A stretch of DNA of 64,000 nucleotides from Myrica gale (taxonomy: Eukaryota > Streptophyta > Magnoliopsida > Fagales > Myricaceae). Made by a program: the position numbers and the translations under genes. This document shows, in pieces, positions 12,301-24,600 of this stretch. The stretch spans positions 806,001-870,000 of the forward strand of contig OZ005614.1 of the NCBI GenBank assembly GCA_963930655.1, read 5' to 3'. The notes beneath the pieces are model-generated. The model saw nothing but the letters and a program-made list of their open reading frames with translations. It did no database searches and had not been told where the DNA came from. Position 1 is the stretch's first letter, and the number at the start of each line of letters is the position of its first letter.

Positions 12301-14308
12301 GTACAATATATGCATAATTGACTAAGCTAGATTGCTATCCACTTTTTGGTTCGGAGAACATTCTCCAGGTAGCATTTAGAGAACTACATTATATTTGAGG
12401 CACCTATCTTGTTGAATGCATTTGTAATGTAATGCCATGTTAGAACATAGCTTTGATTTCAAAATTTTGTTGTTGGTGTTAAAAACAAGGTGGTATTGGA
12501 GTTGGTGAATGAGTGATAAAAGTAACAGTAAAATTTTGAAGTGTGTTTGGATAAAAGTAAAAAAGTAATAAAATTTTATTAAAATTTTAGTTTAACAAAC
12601 GCTATGAACCAGAAAAATTCAATGCAGCTCCACCATAGTTATCGTTTAAAATTCTTAATGTTTTTTTTTTAAATCCTTGTCATGTTGTGCACATCTCCTT
12701 TGGCTGCGTTTACTGAATTTAACGCCACAGAGGTTTCGTTGAAATATTGCACGTAGCCTGGACTGTATATTTTGTAGCCCTATGGATATCCTTCATCATT
12801 TGCTAGCCCCCTTAGTATGTGTCATCATAGCAAAGGGTAAGCAGGATATTTCACAACGTTGCACTAGATAGTTCAAGTATCGGAAGTATGCACTTCATGA
12901 GTTGTAATGCGATGGCACTTGACTTGCTTGTAGACTTAATAGTTTGCATTCTTCTCGACTGTGTTCTCAGGGTGACATGAAATCGAATGAGACTGCAAGT
13001 GAAGGGCCTGAAAATGAGCCTAAGGCTGCAAAAGTGCCAAGTCCTAGTTCTGTGGAGGTTGGTTCTGAAGTGATTGATCAATTGCCTCAAGTAGAGACAA
13101 TTAGTAAGTCCAACTTTATTTCTGGAGTGAAGTTTGATTGATTTTGAGGAAGTGTCCGTTTCTTCCTTTTTCTTGTTGCTGTCTTTTAGTTGGCTACTTT
13201 CACTTATCCAATAGGATATCCACTTGCCTTGGATAGGATTTTGATACTATGAGTCTATGAAAGTCAGAATCATGTATCATACTGTTTTTACTATTGACAA
13301 CAACAATTCCAGCAGTGTAACTACCGCTGGAAATCTATGTCCAATTGGATCACACCTAACAAGGAGAAATGTTTTGTTTTGGCTCGACCCAAAATCATAT
13401 ATGAAATAGGGTAGTTCATATATGAAAAAGAAAAGTGCATGTCCTGATCAATTATCATGATATCACCATAAGATATCTGGCATCTACTATTGGTTCGTGC
13501 CCTTGATCCGTTTGATGGTCCCTAATATTGTGCCTATCCAGCTATGGAAGAAATTTCTGCTGCTGCTTGTGATGATGATCCAAATCGATTGGAACTGGCT
13601 CAGCTTTATAACGAGGTAATCCTTGAGTTACTGCACATTTTTCGTTGGAGTTCAGCAGATAGGCTGCTTACTTGAGAACAAAATAAATCTTTGAGGAAGA
13701 CGTGTTAGCCTATGCGATCCTACTTATCACATATTGTCTGCTCCATCTTACGTCAGATGTGCAAGGTTGTGGAGGTAAACCCTCAGGAATCAGTTCCAAC
13801 ATCCTTGGCGAACCAATCTGTATCAAGTATCAACATGGGGCAGAACCTTTTCCCATTGGAAACCATTAACGAAGACATAAATCGCATTCTCTCTCCTGTG
13901 CAGACAAATCTTCCTACTAAAGAACAACCAATATTGAATACAAAGCAACAATCACATGCTGAATCACAAATCAATATTTCCATCTCCGGATCACCAACTG
14001 CCCATCAAGATGATCACCACCCTGCTTCCATGGTGGAAATAGAGATGACAGATGTGGTAACAGAGCCTGAACCTCCAAAGGAAAGCAGCAAGTTGACAGA
14101 GTCGGATCCAGATGCAGACCGAGCAAAAGCAAAGAAAGAAACACCTCACAATGTTCAAGCTTCTATTGATCCATGTTCGCCTGGCGTAGAAGGAACAAGT
14201 ATGCCTAATATAACTTGCGACGATGTAGAAATGGATGACAAGAAGAACGATGCTGTATCTGGAAGCACAGAAAACCGGTGCCAGGGTCATTGTTTTAGAT
14301 GTGACTAA
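3320..14308 (+). CDS. PKL: CHD3-type chromatin remodelling factor PICKLE, C-terminal half (partial)
   Basis: PICKLE is a nuclear SNF2-family ATP-dependent chromatin remodeller linked to repression of embryonic genes and H3K27me3. Thirteen exons keep one open frame of 708 residues: 3320-3429, 3521-3602, 6011-6208, 6657-6807, 6900-7005, 7242-7316, 8193-8254, 8356-8432, 9321-9451, 10525-10900, 12971-13103, 13542-13615, 13757-14308. All introns are GT-AG. The first exon begins EELDDIIRYGSKELF, just after the helicase C domain. Next come the acidic DUF1087-type stretch (VANFEYIDE...NYWEELLKD), the DUF1086-type region (RSFRVLGFNQNQRAAF), a SANT/Myb-like HGYGRWQAIVDDKELRIQ block and QRRQVEFIKKRVLLLEK. 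PHD, chromo and helicase domains must lie left of the window. The tail is long and poorly conserved. Introns are large (up to 2.4 kb) and hold repeats. Identity is very secure; single splice sites are hand-modelled. Confidence 0.93.
4381..5783 (+). repeat. Diverged direct duplication inside PKL intron
   Basis: Within the 3603-6010 intron, 4381-4945 and 5188-5783 are alignable direct copies, offset by about 810-840 bases. Both begin 'ttttggcctta', share 'aatgaccaa', 'gtgatcttagagtaat', 'gagtgcctttagg' or close variants, 'ccactgatacatg' and a 'cctgttct..taataata' block, and end near 'cctttggt'-like sequence. Divergence is substantial, so the duplication is old. No coding potential is seen. Confidence 0.75.
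6515..6605 (+). repeat. Possible SINE remnant in PKL intron
   Basis: The stretch 'ggttgccctagtggtaaggctctaact' resembles a tRNA-type A box as seen in plant SINEs, for example the better-preserved SINE at 26905-27110. A degenerate B-box-like region follows. There is no clear tail or target duplication, so the call is weak. Confidence 0.3.
9825..9960 (+). mobile_element. SINE-like element in PKL intron 9
   Basis: This stretch carries an A-box-like 'ggcccaaatggcatc' and, about 50 bases on, a B box 'ggttcaaatcc', the tRNA-derived pol III promoter arrangement of plant SINEs. It lies in the 9452-10524 intron in sense orientation. Boundaries are approximate because no target duplication was seen. 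Confidence 0.55.
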
Positions 14309-15368
14309 GAACACACCTGTGTGCCGTTTCATACCCTTCTTTATGATTCCTTTCTTTGTAAAACCCAAGTACCAATTTTTATAGGGGAGCAGATGATCCG
14401 ACTGGAATTTCTTTAGCTGCTCATAAAAATTTTCATGGGAGAACTTTTAGTAAGAATTATTTAAAAAATGTTGGTACTTCTGAATCTCATGTGGCCTAAG
14501 GAATGAATGGAATTTATGGATTTTGCTTCATTGGAAATCCAAAATAGTTTTTAAACATAACTGAATCTATGCCATCTGAACACATTGGAAATGTCATTTG
14601 AGATGATGGGAATTGCCATATGAGATAGACGCGGCATGGGGCTCACAGAAAGAGAATAAATCTGGAAGCAGCGTTCTGGAACATCAAACACTAGAAGATC
14701 GGAACTGTCTCTTTTGAGGTTCTCTATCTAGAAGATTTAACATGAAACATTAGTGGACACTACTAGGCCAGGCGAAGTCAAAGTGGGTCAAAACCCTTCT
14801 GGTCGACCAGAAAGCTCAAGAATGCCAAACATGATTTGGACAATATTGAATCCAACGATGATTAAAAACTTCTACGAAAGATTCTTACACAAATTAAATG
14901 TAGTATTACAGAATACTGCACAATGATTTTTCCTTTACGTTAGACATTCGGGTGTCCCCCCCCCCCCCCCCCCAAGAGATGTTTCATTTAGTTGCTACCG
15001 CTGCCATCACCACCATATCAACACGCAGTAGTTACGAGCATATGGGGGTTTTTTTTTTATTGATACAACGTATATGAATGATTTCATCGTAATCAACTCT
15101 ACAGTAAAATATTTCTTTTGGACGCTCACTCTGGCCAAAAATGAGTGGCTTCTAGTGGTTTTTCAATAGGGAAGTAGTTTATCTTTGAACATTGTATTCT
15201 TTTAAGAGGAGAAAACAAAAAGATGCAGCCATCCAACTTCAACCTAATTTTGCACATCTGTGTACGGTTTCATACTTGAAAAAAAAAAGTAATCATTGGG
15301 TCCTAGATGACCCCTCTCTCCTCTATTCTCTCGACCATTGCCTGGGACCCACACCCCACCCTCACACA

Positions 15369-15417
15369 CTGTAGCGTCTATGCTGCAGTTCGGGTGACCG
15401 AACTACAGTAGAGACGC
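15369..15417. repeat. Imperfect inverted repeat (hairpin) with CAGTTCGG arms
   Basis: The arm 'cgtctatgctgcagttcgg' pairs with 'ccgaactacagtagagacg' across a 'gtga' loop, with a few mismatches. The flanking words 'ctcacacactg' and 'gtgaccgaact' recur at about 60300-60345, suggesting a small dispersed element family. Confidence 0.6.
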
Positions 15418-15988
15418 CCTCAATTAAGTATGCAATATCCCTTATAAAAGTGGGTTTGATTGTCGTCCTTTGAGTAGAGTGAAGGGTTATAATCAATTGG
15501 AATTAGGAAGGATTGCTTCTTATATATATAATTAGTTCGACTTTTCATGAAATCACTTATCACTGTATAATCTTCGGTGTTTTTCTTCTAATTCCTTCTT
15601 AATTGGGTTGTCGATTGGGAACCTAAGAATACCACGATTATAATTCTTCCAAAGAAAAAGCAAAAGGCAAAAAAAAAACTGTTTCGGAAGGATTTAATTG
15701 CCTTGATAGTGGGCTGACATGAACACTATATTTTAGTCCTTGACAAAAGAAAACAGACTAGTACAACAACACCGCAACACGGACGCTCGGGCACTGGAAG
15801 TTTGTATAATCCTTGGAGAAGTTTAAAACATCCAACTAATTATACTCATGTTCTTGATGATTAGGATCACGGGAATCCGCTTAGGCTTTAAAATTTTAAT
15901 TGAGCGCTTGCATGCATAAGGTATTTTATTTGCCATGTCTCGCCCTTGCTCTGCGGTGGTTGTCCACCGAGTACTGATCTGTGAGATT

Positions 15989-16024
<36 letters not shown>
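15989..16024. repeat. Compound microsatellite (TC)n(AC)n
   Basis: About ten TC units run directly into about eight AC units. A simple sequence repeat, likely length-polymorphic. Confidence 0.95.
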
Positions 16025-16025
<1 letters not shown>

Positions 16026-18349
16026 TTGACGACTGCTCATAATTTCCTAGTGTATATATAATGTCAAGTTGTCTTATATATAGTTCCATGAATGGACTAA
16101 TCTACTATACACACGTAAGCATTGTGAATGGTGACAGATGAGTTGCGCCAAAGGATTGTAATTTTATATATATTAATGTACAAGAAAAAGATACTTAATT
16201 ATGCGAATCTGAGTAAGAGAAACTCACCCAGAAGTACAAATACAATATATACGTCTTTGCATACGCATGCGTGAACTAACATACATAAACTAGGGTTCAG
16301 TACTGTTGATGAGTAAGAAAAAGATGCGAATAATATTGCCGATAGAACGCAACGACAACTTTGATATATAGTACGGAAAACAACGTCAAATTTAAAATGA
16401 AACAAAAAGGAAAGTACTGTAGGTGAGAACGACGATGAGCGCCCCATCTCGTTTGTCATCTATGAGGAATTGGTTGGACGACAATGATTTCTGAACTAAT
16501 CTGAATATTCAGATATATATCTTGTTTGGTTTTCAAGCAGTACTACTGCTCAATCTTGACAATAATTTATAACCATGCATGCAGATTTTGTTGTACACAG
16601 AAATGTTCATGTACCTGGGCAATGTGAATATGTCAAGTGAAAAAGCTGCAAGCTAGCTCTGTCGTAGTATTGGAAAAGAACCAGTTCGTTTGAGATACAT
16701 ATAATTGTTATATGTCGCAGTCGATGTGGTGGTGAAACCGCAGGCGCTGCCAAAAGGAGGACAGGTTTTTTTTTATACTAAACAATGTGAGTCAGGGGAA
16801 AAGAGTGGATGAGAGAAGGTGAAGCAAAAAAGAGAGACCTGGAAATAAGGCAGATGCTGGGAAAGTAAGAGACAAGAAGAGACAAGTCTGGGCTTCAAAT
16901 GCACGCATGCTTTTATGCAAACAGCTACCCGACCCCCTCCCCTAACCCTCCCTCTCTAATTGGGATATGCCAACCTGTCTTTCCAACAATCTTGAACCCC
17001 ACACCTCTTTGTTTGCAATACAAATCGACTAGTCTATTTTGGCTTCCTAAAGAAAACGAAACACAAGTGCGTATTCTTTGTTGCGTTATAGTTTGCTGCT
17101 CCAAGTTAATGTAATCCAAGTATATGGAGTCTTGTTGAACACTTTGAACCTGACGCCAAAAAACAAAAGCTCTATTAATTGAGAGTTGTGGAACTCTTTT
17201 TTCCATTTTGCTTATCCTCTTCCGTTGGAAATGACAAAGCAGCATTTACCACAGCAACCATATGGTTTTCTGCACTTCAAATAGTCCTCAGGCCCACTTC
17301 TACTAGTTCTTCGACTCAGCAACTCTACCTAAGCCGGCCTTTTCTTTTCTTTTTGTCGGGTAAGGTAGTTGCATTGATCAATAAAACAAAACTATAAACA
17401 ACTCTTGCCCTTCCTGCTATAAATGTAACAGGAAGCATAGCTTCTTTCTTAGTCAAATAATTGTACCGTATGTTCTGTCTAATTTGTTCAGGTAAGTCAG
17501 ACAAACTTAATGAGTTGATGCTTTGTCCACTGCTCTCAATTGTCAGAGTCACCCCATAAGTCAGACAAACTTCAGAGGGAAACCGTTCCCGTACTCATGT
17601 ATGTAAGAATGTTCAATTTTTGTGCATCACTAATTTCTCCAATTGATCTCTACCAGGATGCGTAAGCAACATTAGCTGAAGCTGTACCTTTTGCTTTCCT
17701 TAAATTTCAAACTAGCGATCGTGATCGCTGTGGCTGAAGGGAAACCACGAACAACGTTTTTTTATCCAGTTCTTGGACATGACTAGCCATATGCAGTACT
17801 TCCTGATATATAGGATGAATTTCCTCAATCTGTGTCACAGGTTTAACCAATTTCAAGGACTTGAGATGTCAAATAATTGCCATGCCAATGCCATCACTAC
17901 CACAATGACATCCCAGTTTACTAGCAAAATTTGAAAGCCTAATTGAGTAGTTTTCTGGACTTGGCTGACGTGAATACGTGATGTTAGCTCTAGGGTCCAC
18001 AGCATACGTCTGGGTACATGTGATGGACGCTCGTGATTTCTCAGAGCTTTTACACCATTGATAGGTATTAGGTCATTGTCACTCCATCTAGTGCGAGCCA
18101 GATAATACAGTCGCCGATCCACGGGGATCCTTTTCATACAAAAACAGTGCCATGCAAAGCATTTTCTAATTAAAAGATGAACATTACAATTTTTATTCTT
18201 CTTTCATTAACAGGTTAAAGAAATCCAAAGAGGGACATAGGTCGGTTGGCTCCTAGGAATCTAATCTCTCTCCTTATATTGGAAAGCCCTTCTCTTCTCC
18301 GTCGTCTCTCTTGCATTAGGCCAGAAGCATCAGACCAAAAAATCCATTC

Positions 18350-21167
18350 ATGGACACCCAACAAGAAAATTATCAAACGGTTTCTATTACAAAGACAGTG
18401 TCTGTCTCTCCAAAACTTTTGCACCCCGAGAGAGTTTTGAACCTCTCAAACTTGGACAGGCAGTGTCCAAATCATATGTACTTGGTTTTCTTTTACAATC
18501 CATCTCCTGCTTACACAAACTTGCCACTTGATTTGGTTTGTAGCAGCTTGAAATCTGGCTTGGAGGAGACCTTGTCAGTTTGGTACTCGGCAGCTGGTAG
18601 GCTATGCCTGAACCAAAACGAAGGAAAGCTCAACATCTGGTGCAACAATAATGGTGCAGTTTTAGTTGAGGCGGTGACTCAAGTTAAGATCTCAGAGCTT
18701 GGAGACCTTTCTCAGTATAATGAGTTCTTCGAGAAATTGGTCTACAAGCCTGTTTTTGATGGAAACTTTTCCCTGATGCCTCTGGTTGTCGCACAGGTGA
18801 GAATTCTTCTTGAGCAATAAGAATCTGAATACAAATTGAAAACAAGTGTCGATCGCTCCCAAATTAAAAAATTTCATTACAAGGGCAAAGCTTTTCTTAG
18901 TTTTCCTAACTCTTGGAAAATTATTTCAATTCTCCATGTAAGATGTCAAATGAGGAGCAATTATCCATCGCAGTCTTCATTAGGGTTTCCGTTCGCCTCT
19001 ATTTCATTTGTACCATTAAAAGCATTTTGCGAGAAAATCAATATGGAAAAAGAAAAAGAAAGAACAAAAGGAAGATTTTCGTGATGAATTGGTCGTAAAC
19101 GGGGTAAAATGCGTTTTCATGCGCATTCGAAACACGGTTTCTTCACACTGGACAACAAGGGTATACCCAACTTAATTATTCCTAGATTGATTCCTTCGGA
19201 ACGAAAAAAAGAAAGAAAGGAATATCTGCGAAATATGAGAATACTATATATAGCGATCACAGTAAAATATATCTAACTTGGTTTTGAGAACTGAGGGTAT
19301 AATCGATGGGCATAAACATAGAAAAACTGATAAGAAGCAGGGCTGCGAAGGGTGTCGGTCGACACCCATTGCTCTCCAAAAAAAAATTTATATGTATTTT
19401 TTTTTTTTTTGGTAATCAAGTGATTTCTAGCATAGATATGAACAAAATAACAGGGGATTACCCCAAACACAAGTATCAGACATTTACATGTAGTTTTCGT
19501 TATTATAATTCTAAGACATTTTTTACATTATGAAGAAAAAAAATTGGTCATTTCGCCTTTAAAATTCAACACCCTTAGATATTAATCATGTTTCCGCCAC
19601 TGATCGAAGATCGTTTAGAGCCTGGTTTTCTGGGATGCAGAGGTAATTTTGTTTTCCCTTGTGTGATCTTAAGTTGTTTAACATGGTGTAGGTTACCAAC
19701 TTTGGTTGTGGAGGTTATTCAATAGGTATCGGTGTGAGCCACTCGTTGTTTGATGGACCGACCGCCCATAACTTCTTCCGGGCGTGGGCATCGAATTCTG
19801 CTATAATGAAAGAAAAGGGAGGTCTTGAGCAGCAAAAACCAGTGCATGAGAGAGGGACGCTGTTGATAAGTAGCTATGAGGCCTCAAATGTGACTGGAAA
19901 GCCGCCATCTCAAAACTCGAACACAGTAACAAGGGCTGCAGCCATTGATCATCTATACCAGCTGATAATGCAAGCGGCTACTGATCAAAGTCTTCCTGAA
20001 GTGTGGTACTCGAATAAAAAGAATTTCCTTCTTAGGACCTTTCATCTAAGCAGCCAAATGATAGAAGGCTTGAGGAGGAAAGTCTTGGGTGGAAGAGGAG
20101 GTAGCTTTTCATGCTCATCCTTTGAGGTGGTTGCCGCTCACCTTTGGAAGGTATTGCATATTAATTCTTTACTATCTGGAACTAGCTTACTTGCCAGAGA
20201 CCTAAGCATGTGAGGAAACAAACCCTATACGACAAAAGTTGACCTCTATGTGCGTGCGTGAATCTTGCTTGTGCTGGCAAATTGCCAACAGTCCCAGATC
20301 TCAATATTTCGCTGTATCAAATTAAGGTAGAGGATAGATGACTAAATTGTAGACAAATTTTCAATCCTAATCAATTATCTTTATTAAGTTAAAAACTGGG
20401 CAATGATATGCGAGACCAAACTTCTTTTTCATATTTGACTTGCGTGAAAAAAGTTATTGATTGGTAGTTAGATACGCTTACAATTCATGATCTTGATCAG
20501 CATCAACTTGGACAAGTTCTTGAGCCTACTTTAAATGAATTCCAGGTTCTAGGATCACCTACGCGTAGAATATATTATACATTAATACATGAGTACGTAG
20601 CATATACTCGATAGAATTAAGGTATATATATTGATGTATTTTAGCTGTTGATTTTGATTGTTAATCCAGACAAGGACCAGGGCTTTAGGACTAAGGAAGG
20701 AAACTATGGTGTGCTTGCAATTTGCAGTCGACACAAGGAACAAGATGGTGCCGCCACTGCCAAAAGGTTTCAGCGGCAATGCTTATGTACTTGTATCTGT
20801 TGCATTGACAGCAGGAGCACTTGAGGAAGAAACCCTTGAAACCATAATTGAGAAAATTAGGGAAGCTAAGAATTCTGTAGGCAATGACTACGTGAGTGCA
20901 TATGTTGAGGCACTGGAAGGACCCCAGCATTCTCTTCCTCCTCTAAAGGAGCTAACTATGATTTCTGATTGGACCCGGATGCCATTCCACAAGATCCCAT
21001 TCTTACAAGGGGAAGCAGCTTACGCGTCTCCCCTGGTTCCTCCAATCCCTCACGTTGCCTACTTCATGCAGAATCCTAACGATAGCGCGGGCATTGATGT
21101 GAGGATTGGTTTGCTTCCACAGACCGTCGATTCCTTCTGCCACCACTTCCTCAATTATATGCAATGA
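18350..21167 (+). CDS. BAHD-family acyltransferase
   Basis: A cytosolic acyl-CoA-dependent acyltransferase of plant specialised metabolism. Three exons (18350-18796, 19692-20150, 20670-21167, all phase 0, GT-AG) give 467 residues, normal for BAHD (430-490). The catalytic HXXXD motif is HSLFD at residues 166-170, at the start of exon 2 after NFGCGGYSIGIG. The usual structural DFGWG box near the C-terminus is absent; its place is taken by SDWTRMPFHKIPFLQGEAAY followed by PIPHVAYFMQNPN and DVRIGLLPQ, as in a minority BAHD clade. The first ATG of the long frame was chosen; the N-terminus QTVSITKTVSVSPKLLHP is typical. Substrates cannot be read from the sequence. The open frame suggests a functional enzyme. 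Confidence 0.9.
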
Positions 21168-21668
21168 AGTCAAACTTTACGGCCTCTCTCTCTCTCTGCG
21201 CCTTCTTCCTTTATTTGTTTTTTCTTGTAATTTGTTGGTGGCATGAAGTTATAGTAGGAGGTCCGCAAAGATATTCTCTATAGACAAGTGGTTACGTAAG
21301 ATAGGATGGTGTTTTGTCCTACAGTGTGTTCCAAACCTAATTTCTCATATATAATGGAAATGTCGTCCGCCTAGAGACAATTTGCAAGTAAAGGACTATC
21401 TTGGTCTAAACAATGCTTTGCTTTTAAATTGGGCCCCGAGTCACAGCCTAATCTCAATTATGCATTAAAGGAAAAACACAACGCATGTGTGATCAAGCAA
21501 CATATACTAAAGTACAGATGCTAATCTAAAATTCCAAGTTCTATTGTACAATTCCGAGCTAAAAGTACACAGATTGATAGATCCTTATACACTGCACGAT
21601 GAAAAATTCATCACTAACAACATTTAGAGAGCAATTCCTCCTGTCGATGATGCCGTAAAATAGAAGTT
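21168..21668. other. Convergent intergenic region
   Basis: Only about 500 bases separate the BAHD stop from the stop of the opposite-strand response regulator. It must hold both 3' UTRs and polyadenylation signals. A short TC run lies at 21185-21197. Nothing else seen. Confidence 0.6.
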
Positions 21669-24600
21669 TCAGATGCATGTCCCAAGGGAAAAGGAGTCGC
21701 ATCCCATGTCTCCTTCAATTAGTTTCATCTGATCTTGTCCCTGCAACACCAAAATCATGTCATTAAATTCCCAAGAAAAGGAAAAGGAAAAACAAAAAAG
21801 CATCAATTACCAGAGTCAAACTTGCCCAGCCCTCAAATATTGCTTGTTTGGAAATTGTGGTTCTTCAATTAAGAAAAGATGAAGAATCCAAACGTTAAAT
21901 CAAAAGACAATTGATTTTTATCAACTTAACCAAAAGCTAGTAGCTAATTTAAAACATTTGAGGTTTTACGTGGATGACTTTATTAATCATTTCTTTATTT
22001 ACTTTCGGTAAGGTGATAAACAAGGAGACTGAAATCCATTAAAAACCAACTCTATACGTTCTTAAGCTCTACCCTGATTTCGAAAAAGCACAGTGAAACG
22101 GCTGCTCTATTAACGGTATGTGCAAAGGAGATGAGCATCACCATCAGAAGGGATAACAATGAATTAAACCAGTAGGTACTAATTCAATAGCTCAAGAAAA
22201 AACAAATTGTACTAGTTCAAATAGGAGCTCGTCAATTTATCACGGCGTCTTTTTACGCGTGATAGAAGAAGCCTCTCCCTTAACCACACCCCTGTAAGAA
22301 GGCAAGTGTCTTTCAAATATGAGAGAAGAGACTGCCCCTCCCTCTATTATTAGAATGCTGGCAAGGATGTTGCCAACCGCTCATTTCTTTTTCAAGCAGA
22401 CTGATCACTGTGTTGTCAGTAGCTTTGGCTATGTGGCAGTCAACGAGAAGGTAAGGGGATGACAGCCCATATTTATCTACTGGATTAACTGTGGAACTGC
22501 ATTATTGGTTGGCATGCGAGAAGGAACCAGACAACATGCCCTGCAAAAATGCCTCATGAAACGACCAAAGGCAAAGACAATGACAAGAAGTTCAAGAAAT
22601 AATCATTATTGCTGCCTAACCTGGACAAAAATAAAGTGAGGGTCTTAATTATCCTAGACCAGATGACCTTTGTCGCGAATGAAATTCTTAACAAACACGT
22701 ATCCAAACTAAGTAGGACAAAACCCTATGATGATTGAAATATGGAAGTTAGATCACTGAACGCACGCTTCTCTCTCTCTGTCTCAAGGACAACAAAAAAA
22801 TTGGCCTAATGTATCAAACGTAGCCCATTCTTTCATATTTACACTATTTATTGAAAAGCACTTAACATACATATATTTATCAAAGTGCACATTTGCAAAC
22901 AACACAGTCTTCCCCTTCACCTAATGCTTGCACAACCATTGTGCAGTTGGCAAGTTTGTGGATGAGCCAATCAACTATCCAGTGAAGCAGTCACATGCTC
23001 TAGTTTCCTAATCATAATGCCCACTTCTATTACTTCACATCAAGTCTAGCATTCAGTTACCATATGCATGCATAGACACAGAATGGTCGTAAGTAATAGA
23101 CTGATATACACATGCGGACGGGCTATGTAATGAGCAATAAGCATCAAGAAAGGCACATCATGATACGTTATAACATCTTTACGACCACTTTTAAGCAAAG
23201 AGAAACTTTACAGGGCCAAGTAATTTTGATGTTGCTTGGTCAGGGGTTACAAGAGAACACTAAGTCACAAACTCAACTGACTTTAAGGTGGTGTTTGCAT
23301 TCCAAAATTTGTTTATGGGAGATGGTGAAAAAATAAAGAGAGATTATTTGAATGAATTTTTTATGTTTATTGTAATGGAAAGGGATTATTTGATGAAGAG
23401 AGAGATTATTTTATAGTTATTTTATTATTATTTTCTTGACCAAAATTCTAAAATTTTGGTGTGCAAACACAAGTTTCGGGGAATGCTATCAGGAAGTCAG
23501 CTGAAGACTGGATTAGCCCACCAACTACACTAATATTACATCAAACAACTAACTGACCTGGCTTCTATGTTGATTAACTTGGTTCGTTCAAGTTGACACA
23601 GACAATCCCCAGTAAGACAAACTTTCAAACTGCACTAAAGGATCCAGATTCTGTTAATGCAATTTTCATCTTTTGCGAATGGTAACCCATTGCTGTCCAA
23701 CTGTGTTAGTGATGCAAATATCTTGGTCAGGATATTGAAATGTAAACTGTATGGGAAATTATTTTAGTTGTACTTAAAATGATCGTGTACTAGACTTAAA
23801 GACTACTCATAGTTGTTCGCATAATAATTTAACATAATGAAGTGTCAAACCTAGAGCCTCGGATTAGTCTGAACCTTGGGTCATGAATTCTTAAGTGGTT
23901 TGAGAACAAAGAGGTGACAAAGAGCCATAAAACAAGGAGAAAAAAAAGGCTATAGGTATACTACCACCTGTTCCAAATAATCAAATCATACAATGCTAAG
24001 TTCTCCAATAATATTCCAATTTTAGTTCCAAGAAAAGAACATCAGAGGAATTACTTCAGTTTTGTTCTTTGACTGGTGTAAATAAAAAAAATACACTGAA
24101 CACTGGGAGAAAATTCTGAAAATTCAATCACCAGTTAAGTAACCAAGAAATGTTCTCCTTTACGCATATGTCCCATCAAGTTACTGGAGCAGATTCTTTA
24201 CTTAAGGGTCAAGATTTAAATAAGCAGGTGAAAATCACGTGAAGTCAAGATACTGCGGCAAAAGTATAAAAGAAGATATTTCTTATTGCGAAAACAGAGC
24301 AAGATCGTGTTATATTACCTGTTTCACCATTGCGCCCACTACCTCTTCCAATGAACCAAAATTACTAGAAATGTAACTTCCTTGTGGCTTCCTTTGGTCC
24401 TTGAGGAGCCCTTGCTTCTGCTTCAGTGACATCTCCATGGAAGATTGATTACCCTCATTGCGATTTATGTATAAAGGATCAAAAAGATTTGATTGTCCAA
24501 CCGAATTGAAATCCACATCTGTGTGGAAGTTCATTGGTTCAAAACCCTGACCCAATGGCCCCACAGCACCATTTAAAGGGTTCATATAGCTCGTTGAGCT

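Larger units (their letters stand above)
14309..18349. other. Intergenic region between PKL and the BAHD gene
   Basis: No supportable gene. It holds the PKL 3' UTR (first few hundred bases), an 18-base poly-C run (14956-14973), a GC-rich inverted repeat (15369-15417), a (TC)n(AC)n microsatellite (15989-16024) and the BAHD promoter. Short open frames here show no family similarity that I recognise. Confidence 0.6.

Noticed and set aside
15989..16024. Possible CRISPR-like or regulatory repeat
   Set aside because: It is a plain dinucleotide microsatellite; there are no spacers, and CRISPR arrays are not expected in plant nuclear DNA.
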